Notes: generated by a model not told the origin, from the sequence alone. Positions 21,489 through 35,696 are shown, numbered from the stretch's first letter. The stretch is DNA of 64,000 nucleotides from Hymenopus coronatus (GCA_030762935.1 CM060895.1:78624001-78688000), one strand, 5' to 3'. Numbers and translations: made by a program.

Positions 21489-22492
21489 TAAAAAAAAAAA
21501 ACAAAAAAAAAAAACTGGACCAGGGCCTGCAATCCAATACTTTCTTTACTAATATGCTAATGATTTCAGCATGAATAGCAATACTATAATAGAACCAACT
21601 CCTCAATAAGCTTTTACTTATTTGTCTGGAATCAAAAGGACTCGCTTGTTCCAGCTGCTAACCATCTATTTATAAATGTTTTCCTACTTTGGCGATTAAA
21701 ACATATGCGCGCTGCTTATTGCAACGGTGTGTCTCATAATCTTGCTCCATTGAATTGTATTCTTGTGCCTTTTTTCCATTCCTCTTTCCTCTGACTAGCC
21801 ATTATACAGTTCTGTTGACGATATGTAACATCTATATAATAATAACAATAAAATAACAATAATAATACACAGTAATTTCTCATTTCGACCTTTAACTCTT
21901 TGTGTAGTGTTCCGAATATAATGCATATAACTCGGGATTCAATTTCTAGAAACATTGTAAATTATCTCATACACTCAGGTATTCAATTTTAAGAATCTAA
22001 ATCCGAAATAATAAATGATACATGAAACAACATTTTGGATCACTCCATTTACTTTCAAACAAAGTTACTCATCACTGAAATAACTCGAAAAAACTGAACT
22101 TTACACGACCGACGTGTCAGGAGGACAGCAAAATTGATAAAGGCAGATAATAAAAGTTTTAAAATGTAACGAGTTGTTTGAAAAACCTACAAACCAGCAA
22201 ACGCATGACACTTCTATAATTTTTTAGGAATTCTTTCGAAACCTTGACGAAATAAATTACGAATCCTCCTAATTATCACAGTCATTAGAATGAAAGGTAT
22301 ATGTTCTGAATTTGCAACTCAGAAAAGCTATAGCTCAAAGAAAGGCGTGCGCGAAGGTAACATTTTCTGACCATGGTTGGATGGGGAAAGACGAACCACA
22401 GATATTCTTGTGTATAAGCTAAGAAGGTGTAGCAAGGTGCGGATACAATCGTGTTCGACACGAACAGTATAAAAAAGAATAAAAATACTAGA

Positions 22493-22564
22493 TGCGATGG
22501 CCGGGAATCGAACCCGGATCAACTGCTTGGAAGGCAACTATGCTGACCATTACACCACCACCGC
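22493..22564 (-). tRNA. tRNA-Gly-TCC: tRNA-Gly(UCC), gene c of HOR3, near consensus
   Basis: One change: A4 to G, which turns the fourth acceptor pair into G-U. Anticodon, D arm, T arm and T-run terminators are unchanged. Likely functional. Confidence 0.9.
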
Positions 22565-23458
22565 ATGATGTCATATATACCTCCAGAAAAAGTGAGATAT
22601 GCTAATGCGTTCAGCATGAGTGACAAAGCCCGGTACTACCAAGTCCTCAATAAGAGTTAAGTTATTTGTCTGGAAACATAATGATTCGCCTGTTCCAGCT
22701 ACTGTCCATATGTTTATAAATGTGTCTCTACTTCGGTTTTTAGCGGGAAAACTTCATTATGATTAGTGAATAGAGCTTTTTTAGCGATATATATAAGGAC
22801 TATACTAGCAACAACATTAACAATAATAATATTAATGATTCATCATTACAGTTTTTTTGACCATTGTTCCGAATAAGTGCATTTAACCAGATATTCAATT
22901 TCTAGAAAGATAGTAAATTATGTCATACACTTGGCTTTCCAAAAGCCAATCATGCATTCAATTTTAAAATCTAAATCCGGAACAATACATGATTACAAGA
23001 CCCAACATTTAGATTCCTCCATCTACCTTTAAACAAAGTTACTAATCGCTGAAATAACCCGAAAGATTGAAATTCAACATTACCCACATATCAAGATGAC
23101 AAAAATATTGATAAAGGCAGGTAATATACATTTTAAAATGTAAAAAGATGTTTGAAAAACCTACAAACTCGCAATCGGTTAGCACTTCTATATTTTGGAA
23201 ACTTTTTTTCGAAACCTTGAAGAAATAAATTACTAATCCTCACGACGATTACAATCATTAGAATGAATTGCAACGTTCTGAATTTGCAACTCAGAAAACC
23301 TATTGCTCAAAGCGTGCGCAAAGGTAACATTTTCTTAACATGGTTGGAAGGGGCAAGACGACATTCAGAGGTATTCTTGTTTATAAACTAAGAATGTATA
23401 GGAAGGTGCGGATTCAATCATGTTCGACACGAACAGGATAAAGCAGATTAAAAATACA

Positions 23459-23487
23459 AACTATGTTGACCATTACACCACCATCGC
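23459..23487 (-). pseudogene. tRNA-Gly 5' stump, monomer d of HOR3
   Basis: The same AACT-to-AACT deletion junction as in HOR2, so the deletion predates amplification of HOR2-6. The A box survives; there is no anticodon or B box. Confidence 0.85.
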
Positions 23488-24442
23488 ACAATAGCGTTTC
23501 AACCTCAAGGGAAAGTGAGATGCTAATGCGTTCAGCATGAGTGGCAATAGACTTGCATGACCAACTCCGCAATGGGTTTTTACTTATTTGTCTTGAAACA
23601 GTTGAAACATCTATTGTTCCAGCTACTACTAATCTATTAACAATGTGTCCCTACTTTAACATTTAAGAGAAACTCGTGCAGTTTCCTTTGACAACATTGT
23701 TTTCCGTAATCTTGCCCCGTTGAATTGTATTCTTGCGTATTTAGTGTCATTCCTTTGATTAGCAAATGTACAGCTTTGTTGGCGGCGATATAAAGAACTA
23801 TACTATTAACACAACAATAACAATAATACACAATCATTTTTCGTTATAGTATTTTTCGACCAGTAATTCTTTGTGTGTTCCGAATATAGTGTATATAAAC
23901 CGAGATTCAATTTCTGGAAAGATAGTAAATTATGTCATACAATTAATTTTTCAAAAGCCAGTAATGTATTACATTTTAAGAATTTAAATATTACATAATA
24001 TCATGAAACAGCATTTTAGATCTCTCCATCTACCTTCAAAGTTACTGATCACTAAATTAACCCAAAAGACTGAAATTTAACATGACCGACGTATCAAGAT
24101 AACAACAAAATTGATACAGGTAGGTAATACACATTTTAAAATGTAATAACCTGTTTGAAAAACTTACAAATCGCATTGGGATGTTACTTCTATAATATTT
24201 GGGGAGAAATTTTTGCAACCTTGAAGAAATAAATAACAAATTCCCATACTTATTACAATCATTACAAGAAAGGGTTACGTTCGGGGTTTGTAGCCTATAG
24301 GTCAAAGAAAGGCGTGCGCGAAGGTAACATTTTCTGGACATGTTTGGATGGGGAAAGACGACAGCCACAGATATTCTTGTGAATAAGCTAAGAAGGTACA
24401 GCAAGGCGGGAATGCAGGATAAAAAAGAATGAAAATAGTAGA

Positions 24443-24514
24443 TGCGATGGCCGGGAATCGGGCCCGGATCAACTGCTTGGAAGACAACTATGCTGACCAT
24501 TACACCACCATCGC
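24443..24514 (-). pseudogene. tRNA-Gly(UCC) pseudogene, gene e of HOR3
   Basis: T53 and T54 of the T loop are both C (GGCCCGATTCC), which removes the T-loop TT and breaks the B box. C31 to T leaves a U-G closing pair of the anticodon loop. The TCC anticodon is still readable. Probably silent. Confidence 0.8.
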
Positions 24515-25457
24515 ACTATGGTATGCGAACCTCAAGGAAAAGTGAGATACGCTAAAGCGTTCAACATGAGTGCAATAGCCTAGTACAACCAACTTCTCAT
24601 AAGTTTTTACAAATTTGTCTGGAAACATAGTGACTCGCCTGTTCCAGCTGCTAACCAACTATTTACAAATGTGTCCCTACTTTGACATTAATTTAGAAGA
24701 AACTTGTGCATGATTCCTATCAGCAACATGTGTCTCATAGTATTGCCCCGCTGATACGTATTCTTCCGCGATTAATTTCATTCTTATTCACTTTGACCAA
24801 CGAGTATAGCTCTGATATGAGACGTGCATTAATAATAGTAGTAATAATAACAATAATACACAATAATTCTTAATTAAAGAGTTTCCGAATACACATAATC
24901 CAAGATTCAATTTATGAAAAATAGTAAATTATGTCATACACTTAATTTACCAAAAGCCAATATGTATGAAATTATAAGCATCTAAATCCGAAACAATACA
25001 TGATATACAGAAACAACATCCTCCAGCTACCTTTATACAAAGTATACGAAAACTGAAAGAAACCGAAAGACTGACATTTAACAAGCCTAACGTATCCAGA
25101 TGACATATTAATAAAGGCAGGTAATGTACAGTTTAAAATATTTGGAAAACCTACAAAATCGCAACTAGCTGTTATTTCTAGAATGTTTGAGCACTTGAAT
25201 GAAATCAATATGTATAACCGCAATTATTATAAATTGTTAATATGTTTATATAATGCCATATACATATAATATGGTCTGAGTTAGTAAATTAGAAATACTT
25301 TACAGAAAGGTGTGTGCAATGGCAATATTTCCTGAATTTGGTTGGATGGAGAAAGACGATAACAAAAGTATAAGCCATAAGCTGAGTAGTAACTATATAG
25401 CAAAGTGGGGATGTAAACCGGTTCGTCCCAGACACGATGAACAAGATTAAAACTAAG

Positions 25458-25528
25458 TTTGGTGGCTGGGAATCGAAAACGGATCATCTGCTTAGAAAGC
25501 CCTATGTTGACCATTACACCCTTACCGT
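25458..25528 (-). pseudogene. tRNA-derived pseudogene, monomer f of HOR3
   Basis: Identical to the f copy of HOR2 in the tRNA-like part, including the TCT residual anticodon and the collapsed acceptor stem. Confidence 0.85.
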
Positions 25529-25880
25529 TCTCTATGAAGAATAAAGATATACCAATATGTTCATTATTAGGGGCAATAACCAATTACAAGTCCCCAATAT
25601 GTTTTTGCTTATTTATCTGGAAATATATTTACCTTCCTCTTTCAACTGAAGACCATCCATGTCGAATTTTTTACCATTACGTTAACCTTTAGAAAAAGCT
25701 CGTACAGTTTCCTATCAGTAACATTGTTTCAAATAACCTTGACCGGCATAACATGTATTCTTCCGCACCGAACTTCCTTCCCTTTTCCCTGATTGGCTAA
25801 TGCTCATCTTAGATGACGAATTACCTATCTGTGCATTGTCAGGTGATAAATACGAAACACTCTCATGTTGAAAATATATG

Positions 25881-26550
25881 TTTCGAGATCCCCTGAATAA
25901 AAACAATTCAGAAACATGTCTATGCATGTGCGTGTGCGTGCAGCATAGCTCAAAAACGAAATGAAAAATTAGATAGCAAAATTAGTATTTAAGTTCAGTA
26001 TCTTCCAAGGATACTTTATGAACATTTTCAAGAAAATCCCCATATACCAAACTACCCTTTCGATGGAAAAAGTTTTGAAAATTGTTATTTTCTCAGAAAT
26101 GGTTCTAAAGATTTTGACTAAAATACCGCATATTAAAACTATTTACACCACAAATAAATCTGAATTTTCTGGGAACAGTTTCTGAAAATCTCTTCACTCT
26201 AGATAAACTTTGCCTAATTTTGTATAACTGCTAAACCGCAAGATAGATAAAAACCTTCTGTACAAAAAAATGTAGATCTCGTCAAAACACACAAAATATG
26301 CAGTTTACATTTTTGTTGTGGAGGTAACCGTTTCCGAGAAATTCCGCTGTTGGTTTCAATTGTAAAGTAGTTATACTTTTCTCAGACAGGAAGTGTCCCT
26401 TCTTCTTTTGTTCTACTCCTGGCCAACCAAAGAAGCGAATTGCAATGACAATCGCATAAAGATCGCTTTTAAAACATTTGACTATAGCTTCTGCGTTAGC
26501 CTTGCCTATTCCCTTAGTTCCCTTCTACTTATAAGGAATTAAGTAATAAG
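25881..26550. mobile_element. Inverted-repeat element copy T3 (HOR3)
   Basis: Colinear with the other T3 copies. Substitutions are scattered and no open frame is present. Confidence 0.55.
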
Positions 26551-26964
26551 TACATTCTGTTAGTGCTTAGATGGTCTAGAAAGAAGAATAATCTTATGCA
26601 AGAAGTGTGTTTATAGAACAGCTAGAGAATGTCATGTGACAATAACACAACAGATGTTTGTGTTTAGCACTACTGCTAGCACACTGTAAAACCGTTCTCG
26701 CCACACATTTCGCTTCACCGAGTTTACAAAATAAAAAAAACATCCAACAGTACTAAAATACCTTTCACCACAATCCTTAACAAAACCTCACACTCAGAGC
26801 AGATTATTTTGGACATCTTGTAATTGCCTTTAACTATTTATCAAGTAAGTAACAACGACACTGCAAAGGGGTACAAATAGTATGAGGTTGAAATTTCTTT
26901 CTATCACTTTGCAGAGCAAGGAAACTGATCATCGGCTGGCATAAAAAGGGAAGAGAGACAAAAT

Positions 26965-27515
26965 AGTTATTTGTTTATTTTTTTCTTTATCACTAATGAG
27001 CAATGCATGAATTAGGTATAGAAGGTATTGTATTCCACTGAGATTTCATTAGAAAACATTTTGAAAGCCCCTGAATTCAAAAGGAAATTTTTAGAAAAAG
27101 GTCAGGTGAGTGTGTGCTTATTTGTGTTTTTATGTGTACGTGTCTGTGAGTGTGTGTGCGTGTGTATCTGTGAGTGTGAATCTGTGGACACATAACTCAA
27201 AAACAAAAATGTGTTAAATAGCAAACTTGGTGTCCAAGAATGCGACTCCAATTTTTTTAGATTTTTTTGAAACGTTCTATTTTCTAAACAAATGACCAAC
27301 TGTTTTGATTAAAATGCCGTTTATTAAAGATGGTTCCATGGAAAATAAAATGTATATCGTTAATTTACTGGGAATAGCCCCTGAATACCTCTTCATTCTG
27401 AATGACTTTTGTACAACCTGTAAACTGTAACAGATAGATAAAAACTTACTACACAAAAACATGAATCACATTAAAACACGCAATTAGTCATATTTGTAGA
27501 TTTTTTTTTTTTTTT
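26965..27515. mobile_element. Element copy T4 (HOR3), truncated at the SINE junction
   Basis: HOR1/3/4/5 type. The junction differs from all others: 15 T's run straight into GACCAGG, without the GTAGTTTT that precedes GACCA elsewhere. Confidence 0.55.
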
Positions 27516-27900
27516 GACCAGGTTAGGGGCCGCACGACATTAAGGAATTTCACAACCGCACCCAGCCATCACCGCTTAGACATAGCCAATCTCCCATAGG
27601 TTGCGGCAACCACTTACCCGCTGAGTCCAACCCAATCTGAACAGGACCCGCTGGGGAGGAGTTCCGAAGTTCGGCCAAACGTATTTCTAGTAACGTCAGA
27701 AGTACATTTGTTAGGAACAGAAAATGATAGCCAGAAAATTGAGGGAATGTAATATTTACCTGACAACAGAGGGAAAACCCTGAACAAACCATGGACCAGA
27801 AAGGTCAACCTCGGAAGTCGGACCCATCACCTCTCGAATTCGAGTTGCATATGTTATACGGCGCCATCTAACTTGGTGGAGAGGAGGGGAAGAGCGCTAC
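27516..27900 (-). mobile_element. SINE-like retroposon, HOR4 copy
   Basis: The tail is a clean run of 15 T's on the plus strand, directly abutting GACCA. This may be the native SINE tail. The body is nearly identical to the other copies. Confidence 0.65.
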
Positions 27901-28670
27901 AGATAATGCAATTAAAGAAGCAGATTTGTAATTACTACTAGTTAAGCGTAGGTAGTTCCTAGTGATGTTGGTGATTTCTACAACATTTCTACAGATTTGT
28001 TCAACATTAATTGTTTCTAAGAAAAACAATAATCTAGTCATAATTATCTAGTCATAAGTGCAAGGCTCCATTTTAAATCAGTTTGTACATTTAATTCTTT
28101 TATATAGTGTTCCGAATATATTTATACAAGCAGAAATCAATTCCTGAAAAAACAGTAAGTTATATAATATAACTACTTAATGTTTCAAAACCCAATTATG
28201 TATTAAATTATAATGTTCCTAAATTTGAATTAATACCTGATACCAAGAAACAACATTTTGGATCCCTACTTCTACTTTCAAGTTAAGGTGGACTGAAATA
28301 AATCGAAAGGATGACATTTAAATTGACCGTCATATCAAGGTTAAAAAACTTAATAAATGAAGATAATTCAAATTGTAATATCTAAAGATCTGTTTGAACA
28401 CCATACAAAGCCGTATCTGCATACTGCTTCTATAATATTTCAGGCTTTTTTCGAAGCCTTGAAGAAATGTTAGTTCCCCTAATTATCATGTTCTTAGACA
28501 GTAACTTAAAACAACTTATAGCTCCAAGAAAATCGTGCACGTAGGTAACATTTTCTAAACGTGGTTGGATGGGGAAGGATGAAAATAAAATATATTATTG
28601 CCTCAAAGCTAAGAAGGTATAGGCAAACGTATTGAGCTCTAAGAGGATAAAACAGATTAAAAATACTAAT

Positions 28671-28742
28671 TGCGATGGCCGGGAATCGAACCCGGATCAA
28701 CTGCTTGGAAGGCAACTATGCTGACCATTACACCACCATCGC
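28671..28742 (-). tRNA. tRNA-Gly-TCC: tRNA-Gly(UCC), gene a of HOR4, exact consensus
   Basis: Perfect 72-nt match, with T5 terminator within 10 nt. The upstream block reads CTAAATGCATTAGC, one substitution from the usual form. Confidence 0.97.
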
Positions 28743-29475
28743 AAGATGTCATCTTAACCTCCGGGAAAATTGAGATCTGCTAATGCATTTAGCAATTGGG
28801 GGGGGGGGATCGTGTGCAGCTTCTATTACAATATAATCTTGCCCCACTGAATTGTATTCTTGCGCCCTTAAATTCATTCCTCTTTCCTCTGTTTAACGAA
28901 TATACAGGATTGTTGGTGATATATCATTAAAGCTCTTTTTACCATTAGCTCTTTGTATAGTGTTCCGCGACTCAATTTCTGAAAAAATTGTAAATTATGC
29001 CTTACAGTTAATTTTCCAAAGTCAATCATATATTTATTTTAAGAATCTATGTCTGAAACAATACATGATATCAAGAACTAACGTCTTAGATCCCTTCATC
29101 TACCTTGAAATAAAGTTACGGATCACTGAAATGACCCGTAAGACAGAAAATCAACATAACCACTGCAACAAGATGACAAAAAATTGATAAAGGATGTTAA
29201 CACAAATTTTAAAATCTAGTAACCTGTTTGAAAAACCTAGAAACCAACAATCGGATGGTACTGCTGTAATATTTGAGAAACGGTTTTCGGAACCTTGAAA
29301 TAATTATGTTTTGAATTTGTAACTCAGAAAGGTAACGCATGCACGAAGGTAACATTTTCTGACCATGTTGGATGGGGCAAGACGTCAGTCATAGATATTC
29401 TTGCTTATTATCTAAGGAAGTTGCGGATCAAACATGTTCAGCTCCACCAGGATAAAACATATTAAAAATACAAAG

Positions 29476-29547
29476 TGCGATGGCCGGGAATCGAACCCGG
29501 ATCAACTGCTTGGAAGGCAACAATGCTGACCATTACACCACCATCGC
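29476..29547 (-). tRNA. tRNA-Gly-TCC: tRNA-Gly(UCC), gene b of HOR4
   Basis: Identical to the HOR2 b gene: consensus with only A26 to T. It is followed on the 5' side by the retrotransposon/AGC insertion, as in all b copies. Confidence 0.92.
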
Positions 29548-29617
29548 ACCATGGTATCTGTATCTCAAGAAAGGGATAGAGATAGATATTTCTTGCCTCT
29601 GTATTTTGTCTCCTTAA

Positions 29618-30065
29618 TTGAGTAATATTTTCTTTCCACCAATATGCTGCCTTTTGTTTCCAGTAGTCGTGTTTTTATACGAAGCGCGTGGTCACATGCA
29701 CTTTCGATTAGTTGCATCAATTCACTCTGTTTGTGTATAGTACTTGAACATTCAATTTGTTCTTCCAATCTTATAAGCAACGTTATTCTCTTGTTATACC
29801 TCCATCCTTTCATTTGATTTGCTTTGTTTCTGTAATTCTATATATATTCTTAAGATAGCTTAAATTTTCACTATCCAAGTGCCAATATCGAACCAATATT
29901 CTTATTTCTGTTGAACATATTGCAGTATCCACGTATGACGACCCATTATTCCTTTTAAAGGTAATTAAATACTGTCCATCGTTTAATATAATATAATCAT
30001 TTTCGTTTATCCACTGCTAGAGTGCTTCCTTTCCTATCATCTGTAAAGGAAACCCAGAAAAATGC
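29618..30065 (-). pseudogene. Non-LTR retrotransposon endonuclease fragment (HOR4 copy)
   Basis: Orthologue of the HOR2 fragment; the second frame (ACDHALRIKTRLLE) is uninterrupted over about 80 codons here. That is ordinary for a shared dead copy and not a sign of function. Confidence 0.65.
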
Positions 30066-30113
30066 TTTTGTTCCAAAGAGCACGTTTTCCTTATTTTGCT
30101 CTTGCTGTTCGAT

Positions 30114-30206
30114 GCTGCAGCAGTAGCAGCAGCAGTACAAGTAGCGATGACAATAATGGTTGGTAGCAGTGGCGGTAGCAGCAGCAGCAGCAGCAGCAGG
30201 AGCAGT
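30114..30206. repeat. AGC microsatellite (HOR4), about 7 pure triplets
   Basis: The shortest pure run among the complete units, with a TTGG insertion in the ATAATGG linker and a longer uninterrupted A-run after it. Confidence 0.92.
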
Positions 30207-31232
30207 TAAAAAAAAAAAAAAAAAAAAAAAACTGGACCAGGGCCTGCAATCCCGGAAAATACTTTCTTTATTAATATGCTAATGATTTCAGCATAAATAG
30301 CAATACTTAATAGAACCAACTCCTCAATAAGCTTTTACTTATTTGTCTGGAAACAAAAGGACTCGCTTGTTCCAGCTGCTAACCATCTATTTATAAATGT
30401 TTTCCTACTTTGGCGATTAAAACATATGTGTGCTGCTTCCTATTGCAACGGTGTGTCTCATAATCTTGCTCCATTGAATTGTATTCTTGTGCCTTTTTTT
30501 CCATTCCTCTTTCCTCTGACTAGCCATTATACAGTTCTGTTGACGATATGTAACATCTATATAATAATCACAATAAAATAACAATAATACACAGTAATTC
30601 CTCATTTCGACCTTTAACTCTTTGTGTTGTGTTCCGAATATAGTGCATATAACCCGGGATTCAATTTCTAGAAAGATTGTAAATTATCTCATACACTTAA
30701 TTTTCCTAAAAACAATTAGGTATTCAATTTTAAGAATCTAAATCCGAAATAATAAATGATACATGAAACAACATTTTAGATCTCTCCATTTACTTTCAAA
30801 CAAAGTTACTCATCACTGAAATAACCCGAAAAACTGAACTTTACACGACCGACGTATCAGGAGGACAGTAAACTTGATAAAGGCAGATAATAAAAATGTT
30901 AAAATGTAATGAGTTGTTTGAAAAACCTACAAACCAGCAAACGCATGACACTTCTATAATTTTTTAGGAATTCTTTCGAAACCTTGAAGAAATAAATTAC
31001 GAATCCTCCTAATTATCACAGTCATTAGAATGAAAGGTATATGTTCTGAATTTGCAACTCAGAAAACCTATAGCTCAAAGAAAGGCGTGCACGAAGGTAA
31101 CATTTACTGACCATGGTTGGATGGGGAAAGACGAACCACAGATATTCTTGTGTATAAGCTAAGAAGGTGTAGCAAGGTGCGGATACAATCGTGTTCGACT
31201 CGAACAGTATAAAAAAGAATAAAAATACTAGA

Positions 31233-31303
31233 TCGATGGCCGGGAATCGAACCCGGATCAACTTCTTGGAAGGCAACTATGCTGACCATTACACCACCAT
31301 CGC
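31233..31303 (-). pseudogene. tRNA-Gly(UCC) probable pseudogene, gene c of HOR4
   Basis: 71 nt: one base is missing at the 3' acceptor end (GATCGATGG instead of GATGCGATGG on the plus strand). C40 to A breaks a pair in the anticodon stem. The B box and TCC anticodon remain, so it might be transcribed but not processed or folded properly. Confidence 0.75.
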
Positions 31304-32202
31304 ATGATGTCATGTGTACCTCCAGAAAAAGTGAGATATGCTAATGCGTTCAGCATGAGTGACAAAGCCCGGTACTACCAAGTCCTCAATAAGAGTTAAG
31401 TTATTTGTCTGGAAACATAATGATTCGCCTGTTCCAGCTAGTGTCCATATGTTTATAAATGTGTCTCTACTTTGGTTCTTAGCGGGAAAACTTCATTCTG
31501 ATTAATGAATACTGCTTTTTTAGCGATATATATAAGGACTATACTAGCAACAACATTAACAATAATAATATTAATGATTCATCATTACAGTTTTTTTGAC
31601 CATTGTTCCGAATAAGTGCATTTAACCAGATATTCAATTTCTAGAAAAATAGTAAATTATGTCATACACTTGGCTTTCAAAAAGCCAATCATGCATTCAA
31701 TTTTAAAATCTAAATCCGGAACAATACATGATTACAAGACCCAACATTTAGATTCCTCCATCTACCTTTAAACAAAGTTACTAATCGCTGAAATAACCCG
31801 AAAGATTGATATTCAACATTACCCACATATCAAGATGACAAAAATATTGATAAAGGCAGGTAATATACATTTTAAAATGTAAAAAGATGTTAGAAAAACC
31901 TACTAACTCGCAATCGGTTAGCACTTCTATATTTTGGAGACTTTTTTTCGAAACCTTGAAGAAATAAATTACTAATCTTCACAACGATTACAATCATTAG
32001 AATGAATTGCATCGTTCTGAATTTGCATCTCAGGAAACCTATTGCTCAAAGAAAGGCGTGCGCAAAGGTAACATTTTCTTAACATGGTTGGAAGGGGCAA
32101 GACGACATTCAGAGGTATTCTTGTTTATTGAATAAGAATTTATAGGAAGGTGCGGATTCTATCGTGTTCGACACGAACAGGATAAAGCAGATTAAAAATA
32201 CA

Positions 32203-32231
32203 AACTATGTTGACCATTACACCACCATCGC
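32203..32231 (-). pseudogene. tRNA-Gly 5' stump, monomer d of HOR4
   Basis: 29 nt, the same junction as the other d stumps. The flanking d-type palindrome TGTTCGACACGAACA is intact upstream on the plus strand. Confidence 0.85.
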
Positions 32232-33181
32232 ACAATAGCGTTTCAACCTCAAGGGAAAGTGAGATGCTAATGCGTTCAGCATGAGTGGCAATAGACTTGT
32301 ATGACCAACTCCGCAATGGACTTTTACTTCCTTGTCTTAAAACAGTTGAAACATCTATTGTTCCAGCTACTACCAATCTATTAAAAATGTGTCCCTACTT
32401 TATCATTTAAAAGAAACTCGTGCAGTTTCTTTTGGCAACATTGTTTCCCATAATCTTGCCCCGTTGAATTGTATTCTTGCGTATTTAGTGCCATTCCTTT
32501 TTCCTTTGATTAGCAAATGTACAGCTTTGTTGGCGATATAAAGAACTATACTATTAACACAACAATAATACACAATGATTTTTCATTATAGTATTTTTCG
32601 AACAGTAATTCTTTGTGTGTTCCGAATATAGTGTATATAAACCGAGATTCAATTTCTGGAAAGATAGTAAATTATGTCATACAATTAGTTTTTCAAAAGC
32701 CAATAATGTATTACATTTTAAGAATTTAAATATTACATAATATCATGAAACAGTATTTTAGATCTCTCCATCTACCTTCAAAGTTACTGATCACTAAATT
32801 AACCCGAAAGACTGAAATTTAACATGACCGACGTATCATGATAACAACAAAATTGATACAAGTAGGTAATACACATTTTAAAATGTAATAACCTGTTTGA
32901 AAAACTTACAAATCGCATTGGGATGTTACTTCTATAATATTTGGGGACAAATTTTTGCAACCTTGAAGAAATAAATAACAATTCCCATACTTATTACAAT
33001 CATTACAAGAAAGGGTTACATTCGGGTTTGTAGCCTATAGGTCAAAAAAGGCGTGCGCGAAGGTAACATTTTCTGAACATGGTTGGATGGGGAAAGACGA
33101 CAGCCACAGATATTCTTGTGAATAAACTAAGAAGGTATAGCAAGGCGCGAATGCAGGATAAAAAAGAATGAAAATAGTAGA

Positions 33182-33253
33182 TGCGATGGGCGGGAATGGA
33201 ACCCGGATCAACTGCTTGGAAAGCAACTATGCTGACCATTACACCACCATCGC
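33182..33253 (-). pseudogene. tRNA-Gly(UCC) pseudogene, gene e of HOR4
   Basis: G56 to C puts a pyrimidine in the B-box purine position. G64 to C breaks the outer T-stem pair. C32 of the anticodon loop is T. Damage of both promoter and fold suggests it is dead. Confidence 0.78.
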
Positions 33254-34195
33254 ACTATGGTATGCGAACCTCAAGGAAAAGTGAGATACGCTAAAGCGTT
33301 CAGCATGAGTGCAATAGCCTAGTACAACCAACTTCGCATAAGTTTTTACAAATTTGTCTGGAAACATAGTGACTCGCCTGTTCCAGCCGCTAACCAACTA
33401 TTTACAAATGTGTCCCTACTTTGACATTAATTTAGAAGAAACTTGTGCATGATTCCTATCAGCAACATGTGTCTCATAGTATTGCCCCGCTGATACGTAT
33501 TCTTCCGCGATTAATTTCATTCTTATTCACTTTGATCAACGAGTATAGCTCTGATATAAGACGTACATTAATAATAGTTGTAATAATAAAACAATAATAC
33601 ACAATAATTCTTAATTAAAGAGTTTCCGAATACACATAATCCAAGATTCAATTTATGAAAAATAGTAAATTATGTCATACACTTAATTTACCAAAAGCCA
33701 ATATGTATTAAATTATAAGCATCTAAATCCGAAACAATACATGATATACAGAAACAACATTCTCCAGCTACCTTTATACAAAGTATACGAAAACTGAAAG
33801 AAACCGAAAGACTGACATTCAACAAGCCTAACGTATCCAGATGACATATTAATAAAGGCAGGTAATGCACAGTTTAAAATATTTGGAAAACCTACAAAAT
33901 CGCAACTGGCTGCTATTTCTAGAATGTTTGAGCACTTTAATGAAATCAATATGTATAACCGCAATTATTATAAATTGTTAATATTATATAATGCCATATA
34001 CATATAATATGGTCTGAGTTAGTAAATTAGAAATAATTTACAGAAAGGTGTGTGCAATGGCAATATTTCCTGAATTTGGCTGGATGGAGAAAGACGATAA
34101 CAAAAGTATAAGCCATAAGCTGAGTAGTAACTATATAGCAAAGTGGGGATGTAAACCGGTTCGTCCCAGAGACGATGAACAAGATTAAAACTAAG

Positions 34196-34266
34196 TTTGG
34201 TGGCTGGGAATCGAAAACGGATCATCTGCTTAGAAAGCCCTATGTTGACCATTACACCCTTACCGT
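34196..34266 (-). pseudogene. tRNA-derived pseudogene, monomer f of HOR4
   Basis: Matches the f copies of HOR2 and HOR3 in the tRNA-like part. Confidence 0.85.
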
Positions 34267-34617
34267 TCTCTATGAAGAATAAAGATATACCAATATGTTC
34301 AATATTAGGGGCAATAACCAATTACAAGTCCCCAATATGTTTTTGCTTATTTATCTGGAAACATATTGACCTTCCTCTTTCAACTGAAGACCATCCATGT
34401 CGAATTTTTTACCATTACGTTAGCCTTTAGAAAAAGCTCTTACAGTTTCCTATCAGTAACATTGTTTCAAATAACCTTGACCGGCATAACATGTGTTCTT
34501 CCGCACCGAACTTCCTTCCCTTTTCCCTGATTGGCTAATGCTCATCCAGATGACGAATTACGTATTTGTGCATTGTCAGGTGATAAATACGAAACACTCT
34601 CATGTTGAAAATATATG

Positions 34618-35284
34618 TTTCGAAATCCCCTGAATAAAAACAATTCAGAAACATGTCTATGCCTGTGCGTGTGCGTGCAGCTTAGCTAAAAAGCGAAATG
34701 AAAAATTAGATAGCAAAATTAGTATTTAAGTTCAGTTTCTTCCAAGGATACTTTATGAACATTTTCATGAAAATCCCCATATCCCAAACTACCCTTTCCA
34801 TGGATAAAATTTTGAAAATAGTTATTTTCTCAGAAATGATTCTAACGATTTTGACTAAAATACCGCATATTAAAACTATTCACACCACAAATAAATTTGA
34901 ATTTTTTGGGAACAGCTTCTGAAGATCTCTTCACTCTAGCTGAACTTGGCTAATTTTGTATAACTGCTAACCGCAAGATAGATAATAACCTTCTGCACAA
35001 AAAATGTAGATCTCATCAAAACACGCAAAATATGCAGTTTACATTTTTGTTGTGGAGGTAACCGTTTCCGAGAGATTGCGTTATTGGTTTCAATTGTAAA
35101 GTAGTTATAATTTTCTCAGACAGGAAGTGTCCCTTCTTCTTTTGTTCTACTCCTGGACAAACAAAGAAGCGAATTGCATTGACAATCGCATAAAGACCGC
35201 TTTTAAAACATTTGACTATAGCTTCTGCGTTAGCCTAGCCTCTTCCCTTAGTTCCCTTCTACTTATAAGGAATTAAGTATTAAG
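34618..35284. mobile_element. Inverted-repeat element copy T3 (HOR4)
   Basis: Colinear with the other T3 copies. Shares a CTTCTGAAGATCTCTTC variant with HOR5 and HOR6. Confidence 0.55.
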
Positions 35285-35696
35285 TACATTCTGTTAGTGC
35301 TTAGATGGTCTAGAAAGAAGAATAATCTTATGTAAGAAGTGTGTTTATAGAACAGCTAGAGAATGTCATGTGACTATAACACAACAGATGTTTGTGTTTA
35401 GCACTACTGCTAGCTCTGTAAAACCGTTCTCGCCACACATTTCGCTTCACCGAGTTTACAAAATAAAAAAACATCCAACAGTACTAAAATACCTTTTACC
35501 ACAATCCTTAAGAAAACTTCACACTTAGAGCAGATTACTTTGGACATCTTGTAATTGCATTTAACTATTTATCAATTAAGTAACAACGACACTGCAAAGG
35601 GATACAAATAGTTTGAGGTTGAAATTCCTTTCTATCACTTTGCAGAACAAGGAAACTGATCATCGGCAAGCATAAAAAGGGAAGAGAGAGATAATA

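Larger units (their letters stand above)
18801..27515 (-). repeat. HOR3: complete 8,715-bp macrosatellite unit
   Basis: It has the same order of parts as HOR2. Its b-c interval belongs to the HOR3/5/6 sequence type (interrupted A-run after the AGC repeat, and loss of CCCGGAAA). Its T4 segment belongs to the HOR1/3/4/5 type. The different grouping of sub-segments shows the unit is a mosaic. Spacer between listed features holds nothing else I can recognise. Confidence 0.9.
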